Assembly: GCF_013055795.1 (NCBI RefSeq)
Contig: NZ_JABETO010000015.1
Location: forward strand, 1-64,000
Direction: 5' to 3'
DNA from: Streptomyces sp. I05A-00742
Lineage (GTDB): Bacteria; Actinomycetota; Actinomycetes; Streptomycetales; Streptomycetaceae
Length of the DNA: 64,000 bases
Shown: positions 1-9,396 of the stretch, piece by piece
Layout: each line of letters starts with the position of its first letter
How positions within the stretch are numbered: the first letter of the stretch is position 1
Program-made: the position numbers and the translations under genes
Notes under the pieces: model-generated
Told to the model about the DNA's origin: nothing
The model's input: the letters and a program-made list of their open reading frames with translations, nothing else
The model's database searches: none

Positions 1-608
1 TTGACCATCACGACCGGGTCGTTGTGCTTGACCGAGATCTTGATGTCCCGGAAGCCGTGCTCCTCGAACAGCGACGCCTCCCACAGCGCGGACTCCACCA
101 GCGCCTCGGGAGTGGCCTTGCCGTACTTCTGCAGCAGGCGCCGGTCCAGCGACCCGGCGTTCACGCCGATACGGATCGGGGTGCCCGCGTCACCGGCCGC
201 CTTCGCGATCTCCTTGACCTTGTCGTCGAACTGCTTGATGTTCCCCGGATTCACCCGCACCGCCGCACAGCCCGCGTCGATCGCCGCGAACACATACTTC
301 GGCTGGAAGTGAATGTCCGCGATCACCGGGATCTGCGACTTCGCCGCGATCACCTTCAGCGCGTCCGCGTCGTCCTGCGTCGGACACGCCACCCGCACGA
401 TCTGACAGCCCGACGCCGTCAGCTCGGCGATCTGCTGGAGCGTCGCGCCGATGTCCGACGTCCGCGTCGTCGTCATCGACTGCACCGACACCGGCGCGTC
501 CCCACCCACGGCCACGGACCCGACCCGGATCTGCCGGCTGACCCTGCGGTCGGCGATCCGGGCCGGGACGGACGGCATCCCGAGAGCTACCGGTTCCACG
601 AGGGACAC
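1..608 (-). CDS. ispG: 4-hydroxy-3-methylbut-2-enyl diphosphate synthase IspG (partial)
   Basis: N-terminal ~202 residues of IspG (GcpE), the MEP-pathway enzyme that converts methylerythritol cyclodiphosphate to HMBPP in the cytoplasm. The translation shows the family's VGGDAPVSVQSM opening, VRVACPTQDDADAL and RVNPGN segments of the TIM-barrel half. The C-terminal [4Fe-4S] half lies off the window. The gene starts 5 nt after the hpnH stop, so it is the last visible gene of the hopanoid operon and presumably supplies isoprenoid precursor for it. S. coelicolor, as I recall, has a second ispG elsewhere. The GTG at 608 is the likeliest start; a GTG at 599 is the alternative. Confidence 0.93.
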   Translation of the reverse strand, partial: MSLVEPVALGMPSVPARIADRRVSRQIRVGSVAVGGDAPVSVQSMTTTRTSDIGATLQQIAELTASGCQIVRVACPTQDDADALKVIAAKSQIPVIADIHFQPKYVFAAIDAGCAAVRVNPGNIKQFDDKVKEIAKAAGDAGTPIRIGVNAGSLDRRLLQKYGKATPEALVESALWEASLFEEHGFRDIKISVKHNDPVVMV

Positions 609-613
609 GGCAC

Positions 614-1636
614 TCAGCCCCGGTTGCCCGAGACGGTCTCGCGGACCGCGCGCAGCGACTCCTTGAGCGAGCCCATGGTCGCCAGCACGGCCGTCGGCTC
701 GTAGCCGCAGTGCGCCATGCAGTTGGCGCAGCGCGGGTCCTTGCCGCGGCCGTACTTGTCCCAGTCGGTCTCCTCGACCAGCTGCCGGTACGTGGGCACG
801 TACCCGTCGCTCATCAGGTAGCAGGGACGCTGCCAGCCGAACAGCGAGTAGTTGGGGATGGCCCAGGCGGTGCAGGGGAAGTCGGCCTTGCCCTCCAGGA
901 AGTCGAGGAAGAGCGGGCTGTGGTTGAGCCGCCAGCGGCGCCGGTTGCCGCCGGAGAACGCCTTGGAGAACAGCTCGCGGGTCTGCTCGACGCCCAGGAA
1001 GTGCTCCTGGTCGGGGGCCTTCTCGTAGGCGTAGGCGGGCGAGATCATCATCTCGTCCACCTTCAGGTCGTCGTTGAGGTAGTTGAGCACCTCGACGATG
1101 GTCTGCGGGGTGTCGGTGTTGAAGAAGGTCGAGTTGGTGGTGACCCGGAAGCCGCGCCGCTTGGCCTCCTTCATGGCCGCCACCGCCTCGTCGAAGACGC
1201 CCTCCTTCGCCACGGACTCGTCGTGCCGCTCCCGCAGCCCGTCGATGTGCACCGCGAACGCGAAGTACGGCGAGGGCGTGAACTTGTCAAGTTTCTTGCG
1301 CAGCAGCATCGCGTTGGTGCAGAGGAAGACATACTTCCGCTTGGCCACCAACTGCCGCACGATCTCGTCGATCTGAGGGTGCATCAGGGGCTCGCCGCCC
1401 GCGATGGACACCATCGGCGCACCGGATTCCAGCACCGCGCCGACGGCCTGGGCCACCGGCATGCGCTGCTTCAGGATCCCCGCCGGATGCTGGATCTTCC
1501 CGCAGCCCTCGCACTTGAGATTGCACGCGAAGAGCGGTTCCAGCTCGACGATCAGCGGGAACTTGTCGCGCTTCCGCAACTTCTGTTCGGCGAGATAGGT
1601 ACCCACGCGGATGGACTGACGAAGCGGCATTGCCAT
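614..1636 (-). CDS. hpnH: Adenosyl-hopane synthase HpnH (radical SAM)
   Basis: Radical SAM protein (340 aa) that attaches the 5'-deoxyadenosyl group of SAM to diploptene, the first step of C35 hopanoid side-chain formation. The CxxxCxxC cluster motif is at Cys38, Cys42 and Cys45 (FACNLKCEGC), followed by GGEPL. A C-terminal Cys-rich segment (CANCMAHCGYEPTAV) matches the HpnH extension. The ATG at 1636 is chosen over the upstream in-frame one at 1675 because GGAGGTGA lies 5 nt before it and MAMPLRQSIR is the usual start of the family. It sits 5 nt after hpnG. Confidence 0.95.
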   Translation of the reverse strand: MAMPLRQSIRVGTYLAEQKLRKRDKFPLIVELEPLFACNLKCEGCGKIQHPAGILKQRMPVAQAVGAVLESGAPMVSIAGGEPLMHPQIDEIVRQLVAKRKYVFLCTNAMLLRKKLDKFTPSPYFAFAVHIDGLRERHDESVAKEGVFDEAVAAMKEAKRRGFRVTTNSTFFNTDTPQTIVEVLNYLNDDLKVDEMMISPAYAYEKAPDQEHFLGVEQTRELFSKAFSGGNRRRWRLNHSPLFLDFLEGKADFPCTAWAIPNYSLFGWQRPCYLMSDGYVPTYRQLVEETDWDKYGRGKDPRCANCMAHCGYEPTAVLATMGSLKESLRAVRETVSGNRG

Positions 1637-1641
1637 CTGGC

Positions 1642-2301
1642 TCACCTCCGGGGGAGCAACAAAGAACGGTGCCAAGCAAAAAAGGCCGGCAGGACGGTGC
1701 GCAGCACGCGGAATGCCGATATTCCACCGCGCAGGGTCCCGATGCGGACAAGCTCATGTTCGGGAGCGTCCACGACCACTCGTACGGCCGCAACCGGGCG
1801 CGGCCCCGCCCGGACGGCGCTCCTGAGGGTGGCGGCGGACTCCATGTCCACCGCGAGTGCGCCCGCGGCGTGCAGGGCGGATCGTTCCGCCCCGCGCACC
1901 ACGTGGTCGGAACCTACCAGTGGCCCGGTGTGGATCGTGCGCCTGGGTACCACCCGGGCGAGCTCCTTGGCGAGGAGCTCCACCCCGGCGCACTCCGTGC
2001 GCCCGTGGCCGTCCAGGGTCTCGTCGGCCACCACCAGGTCGCCGGGGTGCATCCCGGGCGCCAGACCGGCGCAGAACCCGGTGGCGATCACGGCGGCGTC
2101 GGCGAGGGCGGCGTACCTGCCGTCGCCGCCGAGCGCCCGGGTCACGGCACGGTCCGCCGCCTGCGGGCCCATGCCCGTCCGCAGGATGGTCGCGGAGCCC
2201 GCCGCGCCGTGCCGGCCGCCGCGCAGGGCGAGGCGTTCGATGCCCAGGGCGCAGGCGACCAGCAGCGGGGCCACGGGCGGCGGTTCCGTGCCGGGATGCA
2301 T
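1642..2301 (-). CDS. hpnG: Hopanoid-associated nucleosidase/phosphorylase HpnG
   Basis: 219-aa protein of the nucleoside phosphorylase/MTA-SAH nucleosidase fold. HpnG removes adenine from adenosylhopane to give ribosylhopane, the step after HpnH. The VDMESAA segment is the family's substrate-binding motif, and GTGPQAA/GFCAGL-type glycine-rich loops precede it. The ATG overlaps the shc stop (TAATG) with GGGAGG just upstream, so translation is coupled to shc. Family and context agree; substrate is inferred. Confidence 0.88.
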   Translation of the reverse strand: MHPGTEPPPVAPLLVACALGIERLALRGGRHGAAGSATILRTGMGPQAADRAVTRALGGDGRYAALADAAVIATGFCAGLAPGMHPGDLVVADETLDGHGRTECAGVELLAKELARVVPRRTIHTGPLVGSDHVVRGAERSALHAAGALAVDMESAATLRSAVRAGPRPVAAVRVVVDAPEHELVRIGTLRGGISAFRVLRTVLPAFFAWHRSLLLPRR

Positions 2302-4322
2302 TACGCCTCCCGGGGGGCGAAGGGCTCGCCGTGCAGATAGCGGCCGAGCGCCGTGAGCGGGAACACCTGCCGGTACAGGTGGTAGTTGATGGAGAAGTCC
2401 CAGGGGAAGCCGGTGCCGGTGAAGTACGGCTCGTCCCAGGAGCCGTCCTCGCACTGGGTGTCGGCCAGCCAGGCCACCCCGCGCTCCACGGCCGGGCTCT
2501 CCCGCTCCCCCGCCGACAGCAGGGCCATCAGCGCCCAGGCGGTCTGCGATGCGGTGGAGTCCCCGCGCCCGATCCACTCGGGGTCGTGGTACGAGCGCAG
2601 GTCCTCGCCCCAGCCGCCGTCGGCGTTCTGGACGCTCTCCAGCCAGCTCACCGCGCGCCGGACGGCCGGGTGGGAGACGGGCAGTCCGGCGGCGACGAGC
2701 GCGGGGACCACCGCGCCGGTGCCGTAGACGTAGTTGACGCCCCAGCGGCCGAACCAGGCGCCGCTCTCCTCCTGCTCGGCCAGCAGCCAGTCGATGCCCC
2801 GGCGGGCCCGCGGGTCGTGCTGTTTGCCGAGCACGGCCAGCGCCTCCACCACATGGGCCGTCACATCCGCGGAGGGCGGGTCGATGACCTCGCCGAAGTC
2901 GCAGAACGGCAGCCTGTTGGGAAAGGGGCTGGTGTTGTCGACGTCGAAGGCGCCCCAGGCGCCGTTCCTCGACTGCATGCCCACGGTCCAGTTCATGGCC
3001 CGCCGGACGGCGGCCTCGACGCGCTGCGGGTCGGGGTGCCGGACGCGCCGGAGCGCGAGCACCACCTCGGCCGTGTCGTCGATGTCCGGGTAGTTGTCGT
3101 TGTGGAACTCGAACGCCCAGCCGCCGGGGCCCAGTCGGGGACGGCGTACGGACCAGTCGCCGGGCCGCACGATCTGCTCGTCGAGCATCCAGTCGACGGC
3201 CTTGACGAGCGCCGGGTGGTCGGCGGGGAGCCCCGCGTCGGCGAGGGCGATGGTGGCCAGGCAGGTGTCCCAGACCGGGGACTGGCAGGCCTCGATCATC
3301 CGGACGGGCTCGCCGTCCTCGTCCTCGTGCCAGACGGCGAAGCGGTCCAGCGACTCCAGTCCCGCGCGCAGCACCGGGTGGTCCAGGTCGTAGCCGAGGA
3401 GGTGCAGGGCGATGACGGAGTAGACCGCGGGGGGCTGGATTCCGCCCCAGCAGCCGTCGTTCTCCTGGCGCTCGACGATCCAGCGGGCGGCGGAGTTCAG
3501 CGCCGCGCGGCGCAGCGGGCGGACCTGGAATCTGCGGTAGGTGTGCAGCGCCTTGTCCAGGCGCTGGAAGAAGCCGTCCCACGTGGTGGCCGGGGCGAGC
3601 GGGCGCGGCGGGTTCGGCCGGTCCGGGTCGGCGTGGAGCTCGTCGAGGGCGAACGGCGCGGGGCGTACGGGCCGGTGGGCGCCGACGACGGTGAGCGGCA
3701 CGATGGTCTGCCGGGCCCAGCAGGCGAAGTCGTAGATGTTGAGCGGGAGCCACTTCGGCAGATACATGATCTCCGGTGGCATCTCGGGGAGGTCCTCCCA
3801 CTTCCACCAGCCGAAGAGGGCCAGCCAGATCCGGGTGAAGACCCGGGTGGCGGCGATGCCGCCCCGGTCGCGGACCCAGGCGGAGGCGGCGGCCATATGG
3901 GCGGCGTCCGGGGCGTCCCCCGCGAGCCGGAGGGCCACGTACGCCTCGACGGTGGCGGACAGTTCCCCCGGCCCGCCGTGGAAGGTGGCCCAGGTGCCGT
4001 CGGGCCGCTGCTGGGAGCGGATCCAGCGGGCGGCGGCCCGGGTGGTGCGTTCGTCCCCGACGCCCAGGAACTGACGGAGCAGCAGGTCCTCGGCGTCCAT
4101 GGTGACGTTGGTCTCCAGGTCGCCCTTCCACCAGCCGCTCCCGTCCTGGCGGGACAGGAGGTGCTCCACCGCGCGGGCGGTGGCCCGTTCGGCGGCCGTG
4201 CGGGCGGCCGGAGGCCCGCCGGCCGCCGTGTCTTCCTTCACGTCTGTCACAACGGTGGCGCTGTGACCGGCCTCGGCGACACGGGGCAGAACCGCCCCGG
4301 CGCCGTCGGTCGTCGCTGTCAT
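2301..4322 (-). CDS. shc: Squalene-hopene cyclase
   Basis: 673-aa squalene-hopene cyclase, a monotopic membrane enzyme that cyclises squalene to hopene and hopanol. The catalytic acid motif DIDDTA is present around residue 413. Several QW repeats are visible (QSRNGAWGAFDVDN, QNADGGWGED, QCEDGSWDEP), and GTGFPWDFSINYHLYRQ near the C-terminus is typical. Length matches bacterial SHCs (about 630-680 aa). ATG at 4322 is preceded by GGGGAAACC. The 119-nt gap to the upstream prenyltransferase gene could hold a secondary promoter; none is obvious. Confidence 0.97.
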   Translation of the reverse strand: MTATTDGAGAVLPRVAEAGHSATVVTDVKEDTAAGGPPAARTAAERATARAVEHLLSRQDGSGWWKGDLETNVTMDAEDLLLRQFLGVGDERTTRAAARWIRSQQRPDGTWATFHGGPGELSATVEAYVALRLAGDAPDAAHMAAASAWVRDRGGIAATRVFTRIWLALFGWWKWEDLPEMPPEIMYLPKWLPLNIYDFACWARQTIVPLTVVGAHRPVRPAPFALDELHADPDRPNPPRPLAPATTWDGFFQRLDKALHTYRRFQVRPLRRAALNSAARWIVERQENDGCWGGIQPPAVYSVIALHLLGYDLDHPVLRAGLESLDRFAVWHEDEDGEPVRMIEACQSPVWDTCLATIALADAGLPADHPALVKAVDWMLDEQIVRPGDWSVRRPRLGPGGWAFEFHNDNYPDIDDTAEVVLALRRVRHPDPQRVEAAVRRAMNWTVGMQSRNGAWGAFDVDNTSPFPNRLPFCDFGEVIDPPSADVTAHVVEALAVLGKQHDPRARRGIDWLLAEQEESGAWFGRWGVNYVYGTGAVVPALVAAGLPVSHPAVRRAVSWLESVQNADGGWGEDLRSYHDPEWIGRGDSTASQTAWALMALLSAGERESPAVERGVAWLADTQCEDGSWDEPYFTGTGFPWDFSINYHLYRQVFPLTALGRYLHGEPFAPREA

Positions 4323-4441
4323 GGTTTCCCCTAATGCAGTGAGTTGCTTCTCTGCCGTACTGCCGTACCTGGGGTTTCCGTCGGCCGACGCGAGCAGCGC
4401 ACCGGCCGGCGACCGCGATGGCTAGTTCGGGTGAATACTCA

Positions 4442-5506
4442 TCATCTCTTTCGTACTACAACGAAGTCGGACAGCGCGACGAGCCGGGCCCGAATGCCTG
4501 ACGGCATGTCAACTCCGTCCAGCGCTTCGATCGCCGTCGCGTGCTGCCGCCGGGCCTCCTGGGAGGTCCACTCCCTGCCGCCCGCTTCCTCGATCAACGC
4601 CGCGCGGCTCGCGAATTCTTCCTCGTCGAAGTCGGCGAGCTGGGCGTCGGTGAGCTTGGCGTCCTCGGCGAGGATCCCGGCGAGCCGCTCGGAGGCCGGT
4701 CCGCCCGCCGCCAGGGCGGCGACGACCGGCAGTGACTTCTTGCGCTGCCGCAGGTCGCTCCAGGTCTGCTTACCGGTGGCCTCCGGGTCGCCCCAGATGC
4801 CGAGGAGGTCGTCGACCGCCTGGAAGGCGAGGCCCATGTGGTAGCCGTACGCCTCCAGGACGTCCGCCGTGCGGTCGTCGGCACCGCCGAGCACCGCGCC
4901 GATGGAGGCGGCGCAGGCGAGGAGGGCGCCGGTCTTGTTGCCCTCCATCTCCAGGCACTCGGCGACCGTCACCCGCTCCCGGTGCTCGTAGGAGATGTCC
5001 TGCGCCTGGCCGTCGATGAGCTTACGGGTGGCGGTGGTCAGCCGGCGGGTGGCCCGGGCGGCCTCCGCCGTCCCCAGCTCCAGCAACACCTCGTTCGCGA
5101 GCGCGAAGAGAGCGTCACCGACCAGGATGGCCTGCGCCGGGCCGTGCACCTTCCACACGGTGTCGCGGTGGCGGCGCTGCTCGTCCCCGTCCATCAGGTC
5201 GTCGTGGAGCAGCGAGAAGTTGTGCACGAGCTCCACGGCCACCGCCCCGGGCACGCCCGTCCCGGGGGCGGCGCCGGCGGCCTCGGCCGAGAGCAGGGCC
5301 AGGGCGGGGCGGACGGCCTTGCCGCTGTCGCCGTCGGTCGGCCGCCCGGCGACGTCGATCCAGCCGAAGTGGTAGGCGGCGACGGTGTCCATCGGTGCCG
5401 CGAGCCGGTTGACGGCGGCACGCAACACCGGCGTGGCAAGCGTCCGTCCGCGCTCCAGCAGGGCGCTGACGTCGCCGGTATCGCAGGCTGGGATCGCCGA
5501 AGTCAC
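4442..5506 (-). CDS. Trans-isoprenyl diphosphate synthase (farnesyl-PP type)
   Basis: About 354-aa polyprenyl synthetase. It shows the first aspartate-rich motif (HDDLMD, then GDEQRR) and the second (VDDLLGIWGD), plus GNKTGALL. Within the hopanoid operon it most likely makes farnesyl diphosphate for HpnD; chain length cannot be read from the sequence. The GTG at 5506 is chosen because AGGAG lies 5 nt upstream; an in-frame GTG at 5533 adds nine residues (MSTITRGET) but has only a weak ribosome-binding site. Confidence 0.92.
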   Translation of the reverse strand: MTSAIPACDTGDVSALLERGRTLATPVLRAAVNRLAAPMDTVAAYHFGWIDVAGRPTDGDSGKAVRPALALLSAEAAGAAPGTGVPGAVAVELVHNFSLLHDDLMDGDEQRRHRDTVWKVHGPAQAILVGDALFALANEVLLELGTAEAARATRRLTTATRKLIDGQAQDISYEHRERVTVAECLEMEGNKTGALLACAASIGAVLGGADDRTADVLEAYGYHMGLAFQAVDDLLGIWGDPEATGKQTWSDLRQRKKSLPVVAALAAGGPASERLAGILAEDAKLTDAQLADFDEEEFASRAALIEEAGGREWTSQEARRQHATAIEALDGVDMPSGIRARLVALSDFVVVRKR

Positions 5507-5576
5507 GGTCTCTCCTCTGGTGATCGTGCTCACGCGTGCCCCGTTCGGGAGGCGCGCGCCTGGGTGGCTCGCTGGG

Positions 5577-7031
5577 TCATACCGCCTCCCGCACGGGGCT
5601 GCGATAGCTCCGGCCGAGCCCGGAGAGGGCCGCGTCCGCGGCGTTCAGACCACTGCGCACGGCGCCCTCCATGGTCGCGGGCCAGCCGGTGGCGGTCCAC
5701 GCACCGGCCAGGAACAGGCCGGGCGCGTCGGTCCGGGCACCCGGCCGCAGCCGGCCGACGCCCGGTGCGGGGGCGAACGTCGCTGTCCGCTCCCGGGTCA
5801 CGAAGAAGTCCCGGACACTCGCGCCGCGGGCGGCCGGCAACAGCCGCTCCAGCTCGGGCAGATACCGCGCCCGCAGCTCGGCGACCGGCCGGTCGATGTC
5901 GTCCTGGGCCGCCGACTGGGACACCGCCAGGTACTGGCCGTGCCCCGACCGCGCCGCCAGCCCCGACGAGTGCGTACGGTCGAAGACCCACTGCACCGGA
6001 CTGCCGAGCGCCGTGAAGAACGGCTGCCGCAGGACTTTGCGATCATAAATGACGTGCAGGTTGAGGATCGGCGCGGTGCCGATCTCCAGCAGCCGTCCCG
6101 CGTCGGGCAGCGCGCCGTCCGGCAGCAGGGCGTGGGTCTCGCGCTGGGGCACCGCGAGCACGACCGTGGCCGCGTCCAGCCGCTCCCCGGCGCCCGGCCC
6201 GGTCTCGGTGTCCACGTGCCAGCCGTCCGCGGTCCGGGTGAGCCCGGTGACGCGGGTACGCAGCGCGACCCGGACCCCGGCCTTGTCCAGGGCGGCGCGC
6301 GCCCGGGTGTCGTGCAGCTCGCCCAGCGGCACACTCGCCCAGCCGATGTCGGCGGCACCGGGCTCGGAGAGCAGCCCGGTCTTGAAGACCTTGGCGGCCA
6401 GCCCCATCGACGCCTGCCCCGCGGTGGCGTTGAGCGTGGCGACGCCGACGAGGTCCCACAGCGCCTCGATCGTGCGGTCCGACTGCCCGTTGCGGTGCAG
6501 CCAGGCCGCGAAGTCCACCTCGTCCAGGGCCGGGTCGGCGGGGTCGAGCCCGCGCAGGGCGAGCGCGGCGCGGCCGACGCTCATCCGCTCGGCGAACGAG
6601 AGGTGCGGGTACGTCGCCAGGCTCGCGGCCAGGTGCAGCGGGACGGGCAGCGCGGAGCGGCGCAGCCGGCCCAGGCGCGGGCGGCCCGAGGGGTGGGCGA
6701 CGTCGAGGACGGGGACGTCGAGCCGGTCCTGCACGGTGGCGAGGTGGGCGGCGTCGATCCGGTCGAGGAACCAGCGGTAGGCGGTGCAGCACCGCAGGAA
6801 GACGTGCTGGCCGTTGTCCACGGTCAACTCGCCCCGGCGGAAGGAGAACGCGAGCCCGCCGAGCCGGGGGCGGCCCTCCACCAGGGTCACCCGGAGCCCG
6901 GCGGCGGCGAGTTCGAGCGCCGCCGTGACCCCGGCGAGCCCGCCCCCGACGACCACCGCGGCCGCCCCGCCGGGGCGGCCGGACCGGTCGGCCGGAGGAC
7001 CGGCGGGCACGTCCGTCGTAGGCTCCGTCAT
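5577..7031 (-). CDS. hpnE: Hydroxysqualene dehydroxylase HpnE
   Basis: 484-aa FAD-dependent amine-oxidase-type protein, often labelled phytoene desaturase. HpnE reduces hydroxysqualene to squalene, the last step of the HpnC/D/E route. The N-terminal Rossmann motif VVGGGLAGVTAALELAAAG is followed by GGLAFSF, and the C-terminal FAD contact region ends in FLAGAWTATGWPATMEGAVRSG. The ATG at 7031 follows GTGGGAGC. A 124-nt gap separates it from hpnD. Confidence 0.93.
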   Translation of the reverse strand: MTEPTTDVPAGPPADRSGRPGGAAAVVVGGGLAGVTAALELAAAGLRVTLVEGRPRLGGLAFSFRRGELTVDNGQHVFLRCCTAYRWFLDRIDAAHLATVQDRLDVPVLDVAHPSGRPRLGRLRRSALPVPLHLAASLATYPHLSFAERMSVGRAALALRGLDPADPALDEVDFAAWLHRNGQSDRTIEALWDLVGVATLNATAGQASMGLAAKVFKTGLLSEPGAADIGWASVPLGELHDTRARAALDKAGVRVALRTRVTGLTRTADGWHVDTETGPGAGERLDAATVVLAVPQRETHALLPDGALPDAGRLLEIGTAPILNLHVIYDRKVLRQPFFTALGSPVQWVFDRTHSSGLAARSGHGQYLAVSQSAAQDDIDRPVAELRARYLPELERLLPAARGASVRDFFVTRERTATFAPAPGVGRLRPGARTDAPGLFLAGAWTATGWPATMEGAVRSGLNAADAALSGLGRSYRSPVREAV

Positions 7032-7155
7032 GCTCCCACCCCCATGGCTGCTGTCAGTGACGCGTCCCCGCCGTCGGGGGTTGCGCCGGCCGCGGCCGCG
7101 GCGGGTCCCGGCCTGCGGGGGAACGCCGCCCGCCCGCCGGTGCGGTCCGGGGTCA

Positions 7156-8106
7156 TCAAGCGCGCCCCCTGGCGGTCTGCCGGTGGACGCTGCGCGCGTC
7201 GTAACCGGACAGGCCGCGGACGGCGACCAGGGCCTTCTCCCGGCCGGGCAGCGAGACCCGGCCGCGCAACACGGCCTGCGGGGTCTCGGCGATACGGTCC
7301 AGGAGCCTGCGGTAGATGCCGGACATGGCGGCGACGCAGGCGCCGCTGCGCCGGTCGAGCATCGGCAGCAGGCGCATGCCCTCGGCGAACAGCGCGCGGG
7401 CCCGCCTGACCTCGAAGGCCACCAGGCCGGTGAAGTCGGCGCCTTCCGGCGGGACGGCCGAGCCGAACCCGGCCGAGCAGCCGAATTTGGCGAGGTCGTC
7501 GGAGGGCAGGTAGGTGCGGCCGTTGGCCGCGTCCTCCCGGACGTCACGCAGGATGTTGGTGAGCTGGAGCGCCAGCCCCAGCGTATTGGCGTACTCAGGA
7601 GCGCGCGCGGTGTCCCGCGCGCCGGGCACGGTGCCGAACACGCCGAGCGAGAGCCGTCCGATCGACCCGGCGACACAGCGGCAGTACACCGCGAGGTCGT
7701 CCCAGGTCTCGTAGGTCTCGCCGCGCACATCCATCTGAACGCCGTCGATCAGTTCGTCGAGCGCGCCGAGCGGAATGGGAAAGCGCCGCGCGGCGTGCGC
7801 CAGGGCGACGGCCACCGGGTCGGTGTCGTCCTCCTCGACGTCGCCGTCCCTTATTCTGCCGAGCACGGCCCGCGTCTCCTCCAGCCGGAGCCGCTTGGAC
7901 TCGTCGTCCAGCGGGCCGTCCCCGATGTCGTCGACGCGCCGCGAGAAGGCGTAGAGCGCCGACATGGCCCGCCGCTTGGCGGTGGGCAGGAGCCTGATCC
8001 CGTAGCTGAAGTTGCCGGCCTGCTGTCCGGTGACGGCCTCGCAGTAGCTGTACGCGGCGAGTACCGGTGCGGACGCGTGTGGCGTTCCGATCACGGTCCC
8101 GCTCAC
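7156..8106 (-). CDS. hpnD: Presqualene diphosphate synthase HpnD
   Basis: 316-aa squalene/phytoene-synthase-family enzyme that condenses two farnesyl diphosphates to presqualene diphosphate. Both Asp-rich motifs are visible: FSRRVDDIGD near residue 55 and LTNILRDVREDA in the middle. The GTG start at 8106 overlaps the hpnC stop by 4 nt (GTGA), so translation is coupled. HpnD and HpnC are paralogues; this one is assigned HpnD because it follows hpnC and carries the more canonical NILRDVREDA motif. Confidence 0.93.
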   Translation of the reverse strand: MSGTVIGTPHASAPVLAAYSYCEAVTGQQAGNFSYGIRLLPTAKRRAMSALYAFSRRVDDIGDGPLDDESKRLRLEETRAVLGRIRDGDVEEDDTDPVAVALAHAARRFPIPLGALDELIDGVQMDVRGETYETWDDLAVYCRCVAGSIGRLSLGVFGTVPGARDTARAPEYANTLGLALQLTNILRDVREDAANGRTYLPSDDLAKFGCSAGFGSAVPPEGADFTGLVAFEVRRARALFAEGMRLLPMLDRRSGACVAAMSGIYRRLLDRIAETPQAVLRGRVSLPGREKALVAVRGLSGYDARSVHRQTARGRA

Positions 8107-9002
8107 CCCTCTCTTCGCAGTGTCGCCCCCACCTCGCGCAGCAGGCTGAGCTTGGTGGGCTTGGGCGGTCCGGGGAGTACGTCGTGTCCCGCGGCGGCGA
8201 CCGCCCGGAGCGCGGCCCTCCCCCCGCCCACGAACCCCGCGAGCAACAGCTTCAGCCTGCCGTGGACGCTACCCACCAGGGGGGTCCCTTCATTCAGCAG
8301 GCAACGGGCGCGTTCCGCCTCGAACGCGACCAGGGCGCGCACCGAAGCGCCCGCCGTGGGCCGGGCGAGGTCGGCCTCGCCGACCCGGAAGCGCTCCAGG
8401 TCCTCGGCGGGGAGGTAGATCCGGTCGCGTCCGAGGTCCTCGGCGACGTCCTGGATGTGTTCGACGAGCTGGAGCGCCGTGCAGACCGCGTCCGAGCGGC
8501 GGATCCGCTCGGGGCTGGCCGTGCCGGTGATCCCGAGGACGAGCCTGCCGACCGGGTTCGCCGACAGTTCGCAGTAGGCCACCAGGTCGTCGTAGGTGGC
8601 GTAGCGGCTCACCCGCTGGTCCTGGCGGTTGGCCTCGATGAGGCCGAGGAAGGGCTCGGGGGTGAGGCGGCAGCGCCGGACGGTCGGCCGGAGCCGTTGG
8701 AGCAGCGGGTGGCGGGGGCCGGTGCCGTTGGCGGCGAAGACACGTCGCAGGTCGGCCTCGAAGGCGTCGAGCATGGCCGGCCGGTCGTCCGCCTGCTCGC
8801 GGTCCAGGCCCAGCAGCTCGGCGTCCCGGCCACCGGGGGCCACGTCGCCGTCGCCGATGTCGTCGACCAGGCGGGCGTATCCGTAGACCGCCATCAGGTC
8901 GTCACGCCAGGCGCGCGGCACGAAGAACGGCGCGACCGGGAAGTTCTCGTGCGCGGCCTTGTCGAGCACGGCACGCGCATGCGCGTCCGTCCCCGCGGTC
9001 AT
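8103..9002 (-). CDS. hpnC: Hydroxysqualene synthase HpnC
   Basis: 299-aa squalene-synthase-like protein that converts presqualene diphosphate to hydroxysqualene. The ENFPVAPFFVPRAWRDDLMAVYGYARLVDDIGD segment near the N-terminus is typical of HpnC, and the second Asp motif is LVEHIQDVAEDLGRDR. It is the first gene of the hopanoid operon. No good Shine-Dalgarno sequence precedes the ATG at 9002, so the transcript may be leaderless or the promoter close by. Confidence 0.93.
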   Translation of the reverse strand: MTAGTDAHARAVLDKAAHENFPVAPFFVPRAWRDDLMAVYGYARLVDDIGDGDVAPGGRDAELLGLDREQADDRPAMLDAFEADLRRVFAANGTGPRHPLLQRLRPTVRRCRLTPEPFLGLIEANRQDQRVSRYATYDDLVAYCELSANPVGRLVLGITGTASPERIRRSDAVCTALQLVEHIQDVAEDLGRDRIYLPAEDLERFRVGEADLARPTAGASVRALVAFEAERARCLLNEGTPLVGSVHGRLKLLLAGFVGGGRAALRAVAAAGHDVLPGPPKPTKLSLLREVGATLRREG

Positions 9003-9352
9003 CGCGGGCTGCCCGGACCACAGACGGCGTATGCGCCTCTGATCTGGAGAGGCCCCGCAGCCAACACAGCCATCGCCGTCACATCTCCCGTTCTACACTG
9101 CCGACCCAGAACATCCTATTTCGGACACGCCGCAGCGCGACCTCCTGCCCTGCTCCCCCGTGGGCCGCCCCTGAAACGCCCCCGGCACCCGGCGCCGCGA
9201 GGGGCCTCCACCGCACAGCACGCTACAGCGTACGTCGTACAGGCACGCGGTCTTCGCCGAGGTCCGTGCTTGATCCATACAATGCCATGCCCCAAGGGGA
9301 GCGTCCCAGTCAATATGCCGGTCGATGTCACTTCGACCGTCAAGAACGGATC
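9003..9352. other. Intergenic region upstream of the hopanoid operon
   Basis: About 350 bp without a convincing gene, between the polymer exporter and hpnC. It should contain the hopanoid operon promoter. On the minus strand a TAGGAT box (9118-9113) is a possible -10 element, but no matching -35 is clear. The interrupted repeat GTAC-GTC-GTAC lies near 9229-9239. Nothing else is recognised. Confidence 0.5.
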
Positions 9353-9386
9353 AAGGCCCCTTGCCTCCATGGGGGCGAGGGGCCTT
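9353..9386 (-). terminator. Hairpin terminator after the exporter ATPase
   Basis: A 13-bp inverted repeat with one G-T wobble, left arm AAGGCCCCTTGCC (9353-9365) and right arm GGCGAGGGGCCTT (9374-9386). It lies 10 nt after the stop of the ABC ATPase gene, at the end of the polymer operon. Confidence 0.75.
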
Positions 9387-9396
9387 GTGTCCGTGT

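Noticed and set aside
5530..5580. 16-codon ORF between hpnE and the prenyltransferase gene with ATGA and GTGA overlaps
   Set aside because: The prenyltransferase more likely starts at GTG 5506, where the ribosome-binding site is; the 3' overlap then has no meaning and a short open frame is expected by chance in this GC content.
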